NCBI GenBank assembly: GCA_902785605.1
Contig: CACZZL010000001.1
Span: 62,001-126,000 of the forward strand
Direction of reading: 5' to 3'
Origin: an uncultured Bacteroidales bacterium
Lineage (GTDB): Bacteria; Bacteroidota; Bacteroidia; Bacteroidales; Paludibacteraceae
Length of the DNA: 64,000 nucleotides
Shown: one piece after another, positions 44,701 through 51,610 of the stretch
Layout of the letters: the number at the start of each line of letters is the position of its first letter
Position numbering within the stretch: position 1 is the first letter of the stretch
Translations under genes and position numbers: made by a program
Notes under the pieces: generated by a model
The model's input: only the letters and a program-made list of their open reading frames with translations
The model's database searches: none
What the model was told of the DNA's origin: nothing

Positions 44701-47700
44701 GGATAAACCCTTCCAATACCAAGGCGGTAACCTCATCATTGGTGTCAAGGAAACCGTAACCGGCGACGAAGGATATAGTTACTGGTATGGTAAGACGGGT
44801 GTATCCGGAAACTCTATTTATGAGTACGGAAGCAATCCTACAGGTTCTGGAACGAAGAGCAACTTCAATCCGAAGATGAAGATTGATCATGTACACGGTG
44901 AGATGCCGACCTGCTTCGTAGTGAAGAACATCGCTGTTTCGGATATCACCGCATCTTCGGCTGCGCTGACTTGGACTCCGGGTACGGAGGATCAGAACGC
45001 TTGGCAAGTCGTTTACTCGGCTGACCCGGCATTTGATCTGGCTAATGTAGCTGCAGAGGATATCCATGACGTAGCAGCTCTTCCGTATGCTATCGCAGGA
45101 CTCGCAACCGATACTTTATATAAGGTATACGTACGCGCGAACTGTAGCGATGAGGAGAATGAAGACTATAGCTTATGGAGCGAACTGTTCACGTTCCATA
45201 CCGCTTCGGCTTGCCAGACTCCGTCGGATGTCAAAGCAACCGAGATTGGTACTACTTCCGCGTTGATTAGCTGGAATACCTATGGTCAGACCGGCTTCAA
45301 CATCGCATGGAGTGATGGTACGAACAATGATACTATCTATAATGTGAACAGCCCGTATCTGCTCGAAGGTTTAACGCAGAAGACCATTTATAGCGTGAAA
45401 GTACAGGCAGCTTGTGCCGCTGAGACGAATGCTTGGTCTGCGCAAAGCCTCTTCAAGACCTCTTATGGTATTCCGTTTGAGGAGAAGTTCGGTGAATCTG
45501 CTCCGGCTGATTGGACGCAATATGTAGGTCTGCTGAGCGATGTACTCAATGGTACTGCTCGTACATCTTCTTCGTTATGGTACTTCGGTACTGCTAACGG
45601 TGTATTTGATGACCACGCACGTCTCAATGTCTATGGTACCTCTCGTGACCACTGGTTGGAGACTCCGGCTATTTACGTAGAGGGTGATGTACAACTGACC
45701 TTTGACGTCGCATTGACGAAGTATAGTGGTACATTAGCAGAGATAACAAAGACGCTGGGTGAGGATGACCGCTTTGTTGTTCTGATCTCTACGGACAATG
45801 GTGATACTTGGTCTATTCTCCGTGAGTGGAATAATACTGGTTCAGAGTATGTTTACAACAATATCGCATGCTCTGCGGAAGGTGAGCAGGTTACTATCAA
45901 CCTTGCCGCTTACAATGGACAGTCTGTCAAGGTGGCATTCTATGGTGAGTCAACGGTATCGGAAACGAACAGTGACAACAACCTCCATATTGATAACGTC
46001 CTCATCGACCTCGTTCCGTCTTGTATCAAGCCGACCGGTTTGAATATCTCGGAGGTAAAAGCACACACCGCCAAGGTGGCTTGGACCGCAGAGGAAGGTC
46101 AGACGGCATGGCAGATTGCTTATGCAACCAAGGCTACTGAGAGACCGGATACATTATCGAATAAGATTGATGTGAACACGAATTCGTTCGTATTGACGGA
46201 TCTTGATCCTTCGACTACTTACTTCGTATATGTTCGCGCGAACTGCGGTGAGCAGGATGGTTATAGCAAGTGGACCGATGGCAAGTCCTTCAAGACGACT
46301 ATCGCTTGTCCGGCTCCGACCAACCTCACAGCTACACTCACGCCGGGTGACGGCACGGTAGCTACTTTGAAGTGGACTGCCGGTGGTGACGAGCAGGCTT
46401 GGAGAGTAGAGTATAGTATCAACGCAAACATGTCTGACTCGATTGCAGTAGTCGTATCGGATACGACACTGGTTCTTTCCGGTCTGACCGCTGAGACGAA
46501 GTACTACGCTCGCGTATTGGCTGATTGTGGTCAGTTGGATAGCCTGAGTGCATATTCGGCTGTCATCTCCTTCACGCCGACGGCTGCGTTCACGCTGACA
46601 ATCAACGAGGGAACAACTACCAGTGAGTATGTGCCGGTTTACGGATACTATGCAGATAATGCAACGCAACGTAGCCAGTTCATCATTCCGGAGGCTGCTC
46701 TGGAGGATATCGAGTGGGGCGCAATTCAATCGTTGACCTTCTACGGTTACTATTCTGACAATTCTAGAACGACGTGGGGTGCTGCTCAGTTTGAAGCTTA
46801 CGTGGCTGAGGCTCCTGCAGCGACCATGACGGAAGAGGCTGATTGGGAGGCTATGACGAAAGTCATGAACGCCGCTTCGCTCACTATCGTGGACGGTAAG
46901 ATGGTGGTTACCTTTGATTCTGAGTTCCAGTATCAGGGTGGTGACCTCATGATCGGTATCAAGCAGACTACAGCAGGTTCTTGGGCACGTGCTAACTGGT
47001 ACGGTGTTACGACTACGGGTGCATCCTTCGGTGGATATGGTACCGGCACTAACTACGCACAGCGTAACTTCCTGCCGAAGTTGACCATCGAGTACGTTCC
47101 GGGTATTGCTCCTGCTTGTCCGAATCCGAAGCAACTGACTGTTGCTGATGAGACGGTGGATGGCGCTACCTTCACCTGGAAGGCTGTTGAAGGTGCAGCT
47201 TGGGAGTACGCAGTGGCATTGGCTACTGAGGCTGAACCGGCTAACTTTACCGCTGTTCCGGAGAACGCAAATACGATCACGCTCGACAACCTCGATCCTG
47301 AGACGGCATATGTATTCTATCTCCGTCGCGCTTGTGGTGTGGATGGATATAGCGACGTGCTCTCGATTGCATTTGAGACGATTGAGATCATTGAAACTGT
47401 TCCGTACATCGAGAACTTCTCGGATGCGCAGGCTTGGAAACTCTACAACGATGCAACCAACGCTTGGACGATCGGTTCCGCTGCTTCGGAGAGTGGCAAT
47501 GCACTCTATATCTCCAACAACGGTGGTGCAGCTTATGCATACGACGGAGACGCTTCGACCGCTTCCTACGCTACCAAACTCATCAACTTCGAAGTAGAGG
47601 ATACAACCTATATCTTCGAGTATGAGTGGAAGGCGGTAGGTGAGTACTACGTCAGTGACGAAGATCCGTCGGAAAGCGGTCCGGTTGACTACCTGCGTGT

Positions 47701-48064
47701 AGGTCTTGTTCCTGCTACTTCGGTTATCGAAGCCGGCACGCCGAACTTGCCTGCAGGTTGGATTGCTCTCGATGGTGATGCAGCACTCCTCGGCGCAGCA
47801 AACTGGAACAACAAGCGTGTTGAGTTGGCTGTTGCACCGGGTCTGTACAAAGTAGTATTCCTCTGGATCAATGATGACGCAGATGCGGGCGAAACACCGG
47901 CTGCTATCAACTACTTCTCGGTACGCTTCAAGACTGGTGACGCAACCGGCTTCGGAGGTACTGATGCAGACGCTGTCAAGGCTGTCAAGTTCATCCGCAA
48001 CAACCATGTTTACATCCTCGTCAACGGTATCATCTACGACGCTACCGGACGCCGGATTGAGTAA
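38753..48064 (+). CDS. Giant modular surface adhesin with CUB-like N-terminus
   Basis: 3103 residues from ATG 38753, where the signal peptide (MRKVLLCLVMVLFATWATVQAQ) begins. An N-terminal CUB-like domain (about 22-155; YNWDYMLIYDGDA) precedes about eight choice-of-anchor-J-like domains and more than ten FnIII-like domains starting 'C.KP..L' (near 156, 425, 705, 986, 1251, 1519, 1786, 2052, 2153, 2423, 2518, 2788). Three anchor-J copies belong to an 'LLSD' subtype (LLSDIMSG, LLSDVINE, LLSDVLNG) with 'FYGEST' or 'FYAEST'. Two copies of a ~165-residue unnamed domain (NDGTTTSNYVPLYGYY; NEGTTTSEYVPVYGYY) lie near 1880 and 2613. The C-tail is VNGIIYDATGRRIE. Confidence 0.85.
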   Translation: MRKVLLCLVMVLFATWATVQAQEVITLTGNMEEELTPGSTYAFYDSGGPSADYGTSQSYTATFTCTGSITINFSSFATESSSGCYNWDYMLIYDGDATDGELLGRLQTGCASATITTDEDYVAQSGTLTIEWHSDGSTTAAGWEATITTEASAGPTCDKPEAVDITDVTATSAVVNITGGSQTNYQIEYKAAGEDAAQKVTTNLMAYTLTGLQPYTAYTVQVKTICGDNTSAARNASFKTLIGIPYSDALAAQGEWTKKQGLLSDIMSGVDFGTSTGSWNFGARNDVLGGPHAYMNLYGTACKNWIISPMIPLPEGSNYVLTYDVALTDFSSANPVDNLGNQPDDKLVVLVSTDSCHTWTILQQWDNQGSSYVYDEIAVAGEEVEIDLSAYAGQSIQIAFYGESTLSNGDNDIHVGNVLIDYAPSCMMPDSLTLVDANTTKTSVQLDWKAKSGETAWILEYKKATDNDFTALNITQKPYTLTGLQEFTEYKVRLAAKCSDAEDGTSKFCKAITIKTASGVPFVQSFDTASLPSEWRRYEALLSDVINEGAQLEPVSKGWDVDAANGIFTSADNHLVLNLKDTTAYWIIGPTIEMEPNQQLTFDLAFTKSAGNKQAVEAGKQNSQKFYVFISTNGGATWTDVAKWTNAGEGFSLDGINAEGQLAKIDLTAYATNSIQIAFYAESTNGEDASNNLHIANLKIDNIPACQKANSLNITGIQGTTATAVWEADENGTWEYGYVLKPATEFVPTNDDFIGTTEGTTFTMTELTETTHYLFFVRRLCDTDTSEVLIKEFATIQTPADLPYNHDFESGNGWLLINGELENHWVWGEESRANNTANGSKALYISNDNFGSYAYSRGTGKAATVYATKTFYFDQTGMYSFQYDWRNYGYSTSDFLRVALVPADVELEASSAIPSGFSSSALPEDWEPLDGGSKLNLDSAWHHELFEVAIDKVGYYKMVFVWRNNTYTSGKNPPAAVDNVKVARIRCTKPTHLALAEVAAESASFNWDEVEGAAFEYAIVAADAEGMFVEPTEYTEVPNAANSIQLNNLTEKTSYKFYLRKACGGEDGVSDAVSVEFKTKPLPFTVPWSENFESATANAIPEYWDNTASSSYESTTTKYYIWGVYNYSTGNNKMIRMYNSLVKAGTALINTPLIALPASPVCALSFDYSNLANCGAFSVKISEDGGQNWEDLQSYGTTGSTNTTNPGTFTEAEIRLDGYEGKTIMLQFFANANYSSGAIFVDNIKIEEAPSCVKPTDLAVIDSLTTTSSATITWTPGLNETNWFVQYKKSADSVWTLVPDSVLSDTLVLAGLEAANTYDVRVAAWCNIADSTAVSEYSASITVATLCEPYSIADKGDYIVDFEAYNGVAYNAVGVTPVCWENGGTSTYGDPHVVDKTVSSSYAYVHEGNKSMNFCSSANAYAYAVLPEFVDSLKFLQIGFWAQMESATNGTLYLGYVDSVAYFHELTSYANSYGAMSYYESKLDTIPDEALRLAFVWYGATSSYYSCCIDDIKIMYIPNCQKPENVAAIDSLATANAAVLTWVPQGEETAWVVQYKQSTDSVWASIVADNDTFLLTGLKAATYYDVQVAAVCGATETSEYSIPAKFHTGCALVNEFPYNENFDIMEGKTSGRNLPLCWSQINTGTNTTYNYYPMVYKGATYANSGTNCLKFYSYYSSTASTTVTDQYAILPEMDGISALRIRFNARKYSASYDGSFVVGVMTDPADAATFVALDTIAPTAATYEPFRVLFNAYEGGGKYIAIKMNAPTSSYKGFYLDDIVVDSIPNCLEPDSLQAVLTKGHGSIATLNWAAGAASAWEVQYGKKADFTDAVTANVTEPTIDLTNLTSDSTYYARVKAICSETEESEWSNAISFTPMDAIIINDGTTTSNYVPLYGYYVDMGTSSQFIIPEKEIADITWDSITQLTFYTSSTYKNQSWSGSKFDVYVAETTDTVLNAMVAWTSMTKIVNSKHLELVDQQMVVTLDKPFQYQGGNLIIGVKETVTGDEGYSYWYGKTGVSGNSIYEYGSNPTGSGTKSNFNPKMKIDHVHGEMPTCFVVKNIAVSDITASSAALTWTPGTEDQNAWQVVYSADPAFDLANVAAEDIHDVAALPYAIAGLATDTLYKVYVRANCSDEENEDYSLWSELFTFHTASACQTPSDVKATEIGTTSALISWNTYGQTGFNIAWSDGTNNDTIYNVNSPYLLEGLTQKTIYSVKVQAACAAETNAWSAQSLFKTSYGIPFEEKFGESAPADWTQYVGLLSDVLNGTARTSSSLWYFGTANGVFDDHARLNVYGTSRDHWLETPAIYVEGDVQLTFDVALTKYSGTLAEITKTLGEDDRFVVLISTDNGDTWSILREWNNTGSEYVYNNIACSAEGEQVTINLAAYNGQSVKVAFYGESTVSETNSDNNLHIDNVLIDLVPSCIKPTGLNISEVKAHTAKVAWTAEEGQTAWQIAYATKATERPDTLSNKIDVNTNSFVLTDLDPSTTYFVYVRANCGEQDGYSKWTDGKSFKTTIACPAPTNLTATLTPGDGTVATLKWTAGGDEQAWRVEYSINANMSDSIAVVVSDTTLVLSGLTAETKYYARVLADCGQLDSLSAYSAVISFTPTAAFTLTINEGTTTSEYVPVYGYYADNATQRSQFIIPEAALEDIEWGAIQSLTFYGYYSDNSRTTWGAAQFEAYVAEAPAATMTEEADWEAMTKVMNAASLTIVDGKMVVTFDSEFQYQGGDLMIGIKQTTAGSWARANWYGVTTTGASFGGYGTGTNYAQRNFLPKLTIEYVPGIAPACPNPKQLTVADETVDGATFTWKAVEGAAWEYAVALATEAEPANFTAVPENANTITLDNLDPETAYVFYLRRACGVDGYSDVLSIAFETIEIIETVPYIENFSDAQAWKLYNDATNAWTIGSAASESGNALYISNNGGAAYAYDGDASTASYATKLINFEVEDTTYIFEYEWKAVGEYYVSDEDPSESGPVDYLRVGLVPATSVIEAGTPNLPAGWIALDGDAALLGAANWNNKRVELAVAPGLYKVVFLWINDDADAGETPAAINYFSVRFKTGDATGFGGTDADAVKAVKFIRNNHVYILVNGIIYDATGRRIE

Positions 48065-48093
48065 ACTGGGACATACACAGATTTTAGCAAAAG

Positions 48094-48116
48094 GGGCTGC
48101 TTCGGCAGCCCTTTTT
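48094..48116 (+). terminator. Terminator after the second giant gene
   Basis: Perfect stem GGGCTGC / GCAGCCC with a TTCG tetraloop, then TTTTT, 29 bp after the stop. A classic rho-independent terminator. Confidence 0.9.
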
Positions 48117-48168
48117 GTGTGAAATCGCTGACAAAAAGCAAAAAAAAGACGAAAAAACTATCAAAAAC

Positions 48169-48199
48169 TTGCATATTTGAGAAATTTTTAGTAATTTTG
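48169..48199 (+). promoter_or_regulatory. Promoter of the barrel/OmpA/surface operon
   Basis: TTGCATAT (TTG at 48169-48171), 20 bp, TAATTTTG (48192-48199), about 30 nt before the GTG at 48230. It probably drives the genes from 48230 to 60042. Confidence 0.75.
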
Positions 48200-48229
48200 C
48201 CGCCCAATTGTGTAAATTAGTAACAAAAG

Positions 48230-49189
48230 GTGCTAAAAAGACTTGTATTCATAGGATGGTGTGTGCTCTCGTGCGTAAGCGCAAGTGCCTATACCGCTTT
48301 GTCTCCGGACATCACGCATTTCGTGTCCTTACACGTCGATGCGGGATACTCGTCTTTGCTCCATAATATACCGGGACAGAAACCCGCTGCCGGCGCGAAT
48401 GCGATGTTCGGTATCGACTATCGCCTGAACTACAACAGCTTCGTTTTTACCGTTGGAGCGGAGGGTATGTATGAGCTCAATGCCAATCATTTGGATAATC
48501 TGGACGTGTCTATCCCGATGATCGATACCGAGGGAGACCTGTTCGATATGCATGTGCTCGTGGACAAATCGCGCGACCTGAGCCATATGGCGAATGTCAA
48601 TATCCCGATTCTTTTCGGCGGCGAGTGGAAACGCTTCTATTTCCTGATCGGTCCCAAGATCTCGCTGAATCTCTACGGCGCGACTTCTTCTACCGCACTG
48701 GTTACCACGTACGGTGAGTACGACCGGTATTACGATGATTTCTACAACATGGAGAATCACCAGTTTGTAACCGGGCAACGGATGAGCAGCGGTATGATGC
48801 CGATGAAGTGGAACATGGGTATCATGGCGCACTTGGAGATCGGCGGACGTGTCGGACATATGTTCAAGCACCAACAGTTCCGTCTCAACCCGGACAAGGT
48901 GCGTATGTATCTCGCTGCTTATGCCGATTTCGGCGTGCTGAACATACATAGCACAACCGGCGGGGCACCGCTCTTTGAGTACCGCGAGACCGATCAGGGT
49001 GTACAGTTCTATATCCAGCCGCTGCTCCTGAGTTCGATGTCAGACGGCGCGGTGTTCAGAAACCTCAATGTTGGAATCAAATATACGATTGCATTTGAGA
49101 TGCCGAAACACGGCAAATCCTATATTTACGACGAGAAAAAATACGATCGTGACTATCGCAAACGCGGTGGAAACCAATCAATTCGATAA
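48230..49189 (+). CDS. Outer-membrane beta-barrel protein
   Basis: 319 residues from a GTG start; signal peptide LVFIGWCVLSCVSASA. The barrel strands parallel those of the gene at 22131 (VTTYGEYD, MAHLEIGGRVG, YADFGVLNIHS, VGIKYTIAFEMPKHGKSYIY) and the barrel of the next gene (FADYGVLNVQ). Ends with a Lys/Arg-rich tail (DEKKYDRDYRKRGG). It is 5 bp upstream of the OmpA-fused gene, so the two are co-transcribed and could assemble together. Family unnamed to me. Confidence 0.75.
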   Translation: MLKRLVFIGWCVLSCVSASAYTALSPDITHFVSLHVDAGYSSLLHNIPGQKPAAGANAMFGIDYRLNYNSFVFTVGAEGMYELNANHLDNLDVSIPMIDTEGDLFDMHVLVDKSRDLSHMANVNIPILFGGEWKRFYFLIGPKISLNLYGATSSTALVTTYGEYDRYYDDFYNMENHQFVTGQRMSSGMMPMKWNMGIMAHLEIGGRVGHMFKHQQFRLNPDKVRMYLAAYADFGVLNIHSTTGGAPLFEYRETDQGVQFYIQPLLLSSMSDGAVFRNLNVGIKYTIAFEMPKHGKSYIYDEKKYDRDYRKRGGNQSIR

Positions 49190-49194
49190 ACAAG

Positions 49195-51519
49195 ATGAAA
49201 CGATTACTCTACATAGTGCTATTAGCAATGGGTTTGGGAGTAGTAGCTCCTGTAACATCCGTAGTGGATAACTCCGTAGCGGCTGCTTATGCCGTGGATG
49301 ACAAGGCAAAGGCCAAAGCGCAGAAAGAGAAAGAGAAGGCGAAAGCAGCTGCGCAGAAGCAGAAGGAAAAGGAGAAGGCTGCTGCTGCGAAAGCGAAAGA
49401 GAAAGCAGCGGCCGATAAAGCCAAAGCCAAAGCGAAAGCTGACGCGGATAAGGCGAAGGCAAAGGCCAACGCCGACAAAGCGAAGGCGAAAGCGAAAGCG
49501 GATGCTGACAAGGCAAAAGCCAAGGCTGCTGCGGATAAAGCGAAAGCCAAAGCCAAAGCCGATGCACAAAAGGCAAAGGAGAAGGCAAAGAAAGCTTCGA
49601 CCAAGCCCAAAGCAGAGCCTGAACTGAGTGCAGCGGAGGAGAAAGAGCAGTACATGCAACTCATCGCGAATATCGAGAAGAAGAACAAGCGTGTGCTGGC
49701 GTATGTCAACCGTGACATCAGCCATCGTCTCGGATTCTGGGGACAGGTCGGATATTCCAACCTCTTCACCTCCGGTATCCAATATACCCCCGCGACTTCC
49801 GGAGCTAACCCGATTGGTTTCCAGAACAAGGACAACGGATTTGTCGGTGGTGGTGCAGGTCTCGGTTACCAGTTGCGTTACAAGCAGTTCTTGATGACCG
49901 TAGGCGCGGAGTTCAATACCTACAACTCCGTCATGGCTATCTCCAACCAGCAGGACGGCACGTTCGCCTTGCAGTACGGCATGGAGCCTTACGCTTCGTC
50001 CATGATCTTCCACTACGCCTTCAACCCGCTCAAGGAGCAGATCATTGGTGGTTTTGCACAAGTGCCCCTCCTCTTCGGTATGGAGCACAAGAACATACCG
50101 CTCTTCTGGCAAGTCGGTGCCAAGGCCGGTATCGGTGTCTGGGGACAGTCAACCCTTTCGGGCACGTACACGACCGACATCGAGGACAAGGAGCTGATCG
50201 GAGGTCTGACGGATATGTACAACCACGCACTCGTAACCGATGAGGCACTCAAACGTCCTGCGAACAAAGTGTCCTTCGGACTCAACGTGGCAGCGACTGC
50301 AGAAGTGGGTGTGAACCTCGACAAATGGATGAACAACTCCAAGACCAAAGTGCGCGTATCTGTCTTTGCCGACTACGGTGTGCTCAATGTGCAGAAATAC
50401 AAAGCACCGGAAGCAATCACAGGCTGGCCGAATGCGACCCAAGACATCCCGACCGTCATGATGGCGGATAATAACCCGCTGAACTTCGCTACGCAGTCCG
50501 CTCTCTCGACGACCTCTGCAGCGAATGCGAAAGTGAACCCCTTCCTTGTGGGTGCAAAGATAGCCGTATGGTTCGAGTTGCCGCGTAAGCAACTGGTTGT
50601 GAGTCCGATGCCGCCGAAGCCGCAACCGCGTCTGGGCATCTATGCATTCGACGAAGAGGCTCAGATCGCGCTGGGTGGTGTATCGGTTGAAGTGCTGGAT
50701 GCGGCCGATAAGGCGAAGAAAAAGAGCACCAACAAACAGGGTCTGCTCAAGGTCGGCCGTGTGGACGAAGGACAGTACCGCGTGGTGGCTACCAAGAACG
50801 GCTATTTCACAACCGATACGATTATGCATCTGGTGGAAGAGTTCACGTATGACACGATCCAAGTGCCTCTCCGTCGTATCCCGGCTCCGATTATTCCGAC
50901 GCTGTGTATGAATATCTACGACGACGAGACGAAGGATCCGATCGAGGCATTGGTACGCCTCACCTCGCTCAGCGACACCATCGTCCTCTATGCCGCACAG
51001 TCTGCGGATGACGGTTTCGTAGAGACTCCGCTCACAGCAGGCGATTACATCGCTCACCTGACTGCGCAGGGTTACATGCCGAAAGATGATACGATCCATT
51101 TCGTACAAGACACCGTTGATATCTTCATGCAACCGATTAAGGAGGGTATCAAAGTGAAGATCGAGAACCTGTTCTTCGCTACCAACAAGACCTATATCCT
51201 CCCGCAGTCTGAGCAGGCGATGTCCGATCTGGCTACCTTCCTCTTGGAGAACCCGACCGTCACGATCCATATCACCGGTCACACCGATGCCGTAGGTACG
51301 GATGAAGCGAACCAGATTCTGTCGGAGGGTCGTGCGAACGCCGTTCGTCAGAACCTCATCGACCGTGGTGTGGCGCCTGAACGTATGACCGCTGAAGGTA
51401 AGGGTGAGAAAGAGCCGATCGCGGACAACGATACCGAAGAGGGACGTCAGCTCAACCGTCGCGTAGAGTTCGTCATCACCGGTACCGACGGCGCCGACAT
51501 CGAGCAGGTATTTGAATAA
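49195..51519 (+). CDS. OmpA-family protein: Lys/Ala stalk + beta-barrel + two carboxypeptidase-regulatory-like domains + OmpA peptidoglycan domain
   Basis: 774 residues. Signal peptide (MKRLLYIVLLAMGLGVVAPV), then about 105 residues of Lys/Ala/Asp/Glu heptad-like repeat (36-140; ADKAKAKAKADADKAKAKA), probably one long charged helix. A barrel follows (about 165-465) related to the genes at 48230 and 22131 (GYSNLFTSGIQY, FADYGVLNVQKYKA). Next are two carboxypeptidase-regulatory-like beta-sandwiches (about 480-565 and 570-655) and an OmpA C-terminal domain (about 660-770; ITGHTDAVGTDEANQILSEGRA, NRRVEFV). The last should bind peptidoglycan, so the protein would tie the outer membrane to the wall. 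The stalk before the barrel is unusual. Confidence 0.85.
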   Translation: MKRLLYIVLLAMGLGVVAPVTSVVDNSVAAAYAVDDKAKAKAQKEKEKAKAAAQKQKEKEKAAAAKAKEKAAADKAKAKAKADADKAKAKANADKAKAKAKADADKAKAKAAADKAKAKAKADAQKAKEKAKKASTKPKAEPELSAAEEKEQYMQLIANIEKKNKRVLAYVNRDISHRLGFWGQVGYSNLFTSGIQYTPATSGANPIGFQNKDNGFVGGGAGLGYQLRYKQFLMTVGAEFNTYNSVMAISNQQDGTFALQYGMEPYASSMIFHYAFNPLKEQIIGGFAQVPLLFGMEHKNIPLFWQVGAKAGIGVWGQSTLSGTYTTDIEDKELIGGLTDMYNHALVTDEALKRPANKVSFGLNVAATAEVGVNLDKWMNNSKTKVRVSVFADYGVLNVQKYKAPEAITGWPNATQDIPTVMMADNNPLNFATQSALSTTSAANAKVNPFLVGAKIAVWFELPRKQLVVSPMPPKPQPRLGIYAFDEEAQIALGGVSVEVLDAADKAKKKSTNKQGLLKVGRVDEGQYRVVATKNGYFTTDTIMHLVEEFTYDTIQVPLRRIPAPIIPTLCMNIYDDETKDPIEALVRLTSLSDTIVLYAAQSADDGFVETPLTAGDYIAHLTAQGYMPKDDTIHFVQDTVDIFMQPIKEGIKVKIENLFFATNKTYILPQSEQAMSDLATFLLENPTVTIHITGHTDAVGTDEANQILSEGRANAVRQNLIDRGVAPERMTAEGKGEKEPIADNDTEEGRQLNRRVEFVITGTDGADIEQVFE
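49297..49610 (+). repeat. Low-complexity tandem repeat encoding the Lys/Ala stalk
   Basis: Imperfect tandem units built from GCNAAAGCN/GCNGAYAAR codons, encoding K-A-K-A and A-D-K-A-K-A runs. Synonymous positions differ among units, so the array is not freshly expanded, but copy-number change by slippage is plausible. Confidence 0.75.
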
Positions 51520-51607
51520 ATCAAAAATCATAAATTTGAAGATTTGCTTGCAAATAATCGTTCGAGCAAAGCGAGATAAGAAATTATAAATCATAAATCA
51601 TAAATCA
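51515..51607 (+). repeat. AAATCATAA-repeat intergenic spacer
   Basis: The 91-bp gap between the OmpA-family gene and the next gene has AAATCATAAA units at both ends (51518-51538, 51581-51607) around a central segment with CTTGCAAAT and a short TTCGAGCAAAGCGAG. No promoter with 20-bp spacing was found here. Confidence 0.45.
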
Positions 51608-51610
51608 AAC

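Noticed and set aside
49222..50112. Minus-strand and alternate-frame ORFs over the Lys/Ala-repeat region
   Set aside because: Low-complexity shadows of the repeat; no start context or homology.
51507..51538. Promoter before the gene at 51611 (TAAATTTG at 51531)
   Set aside because: The only TTTG upstream leaves a 16-bp spacer, unlike the 20 bp found at every other promoter here.
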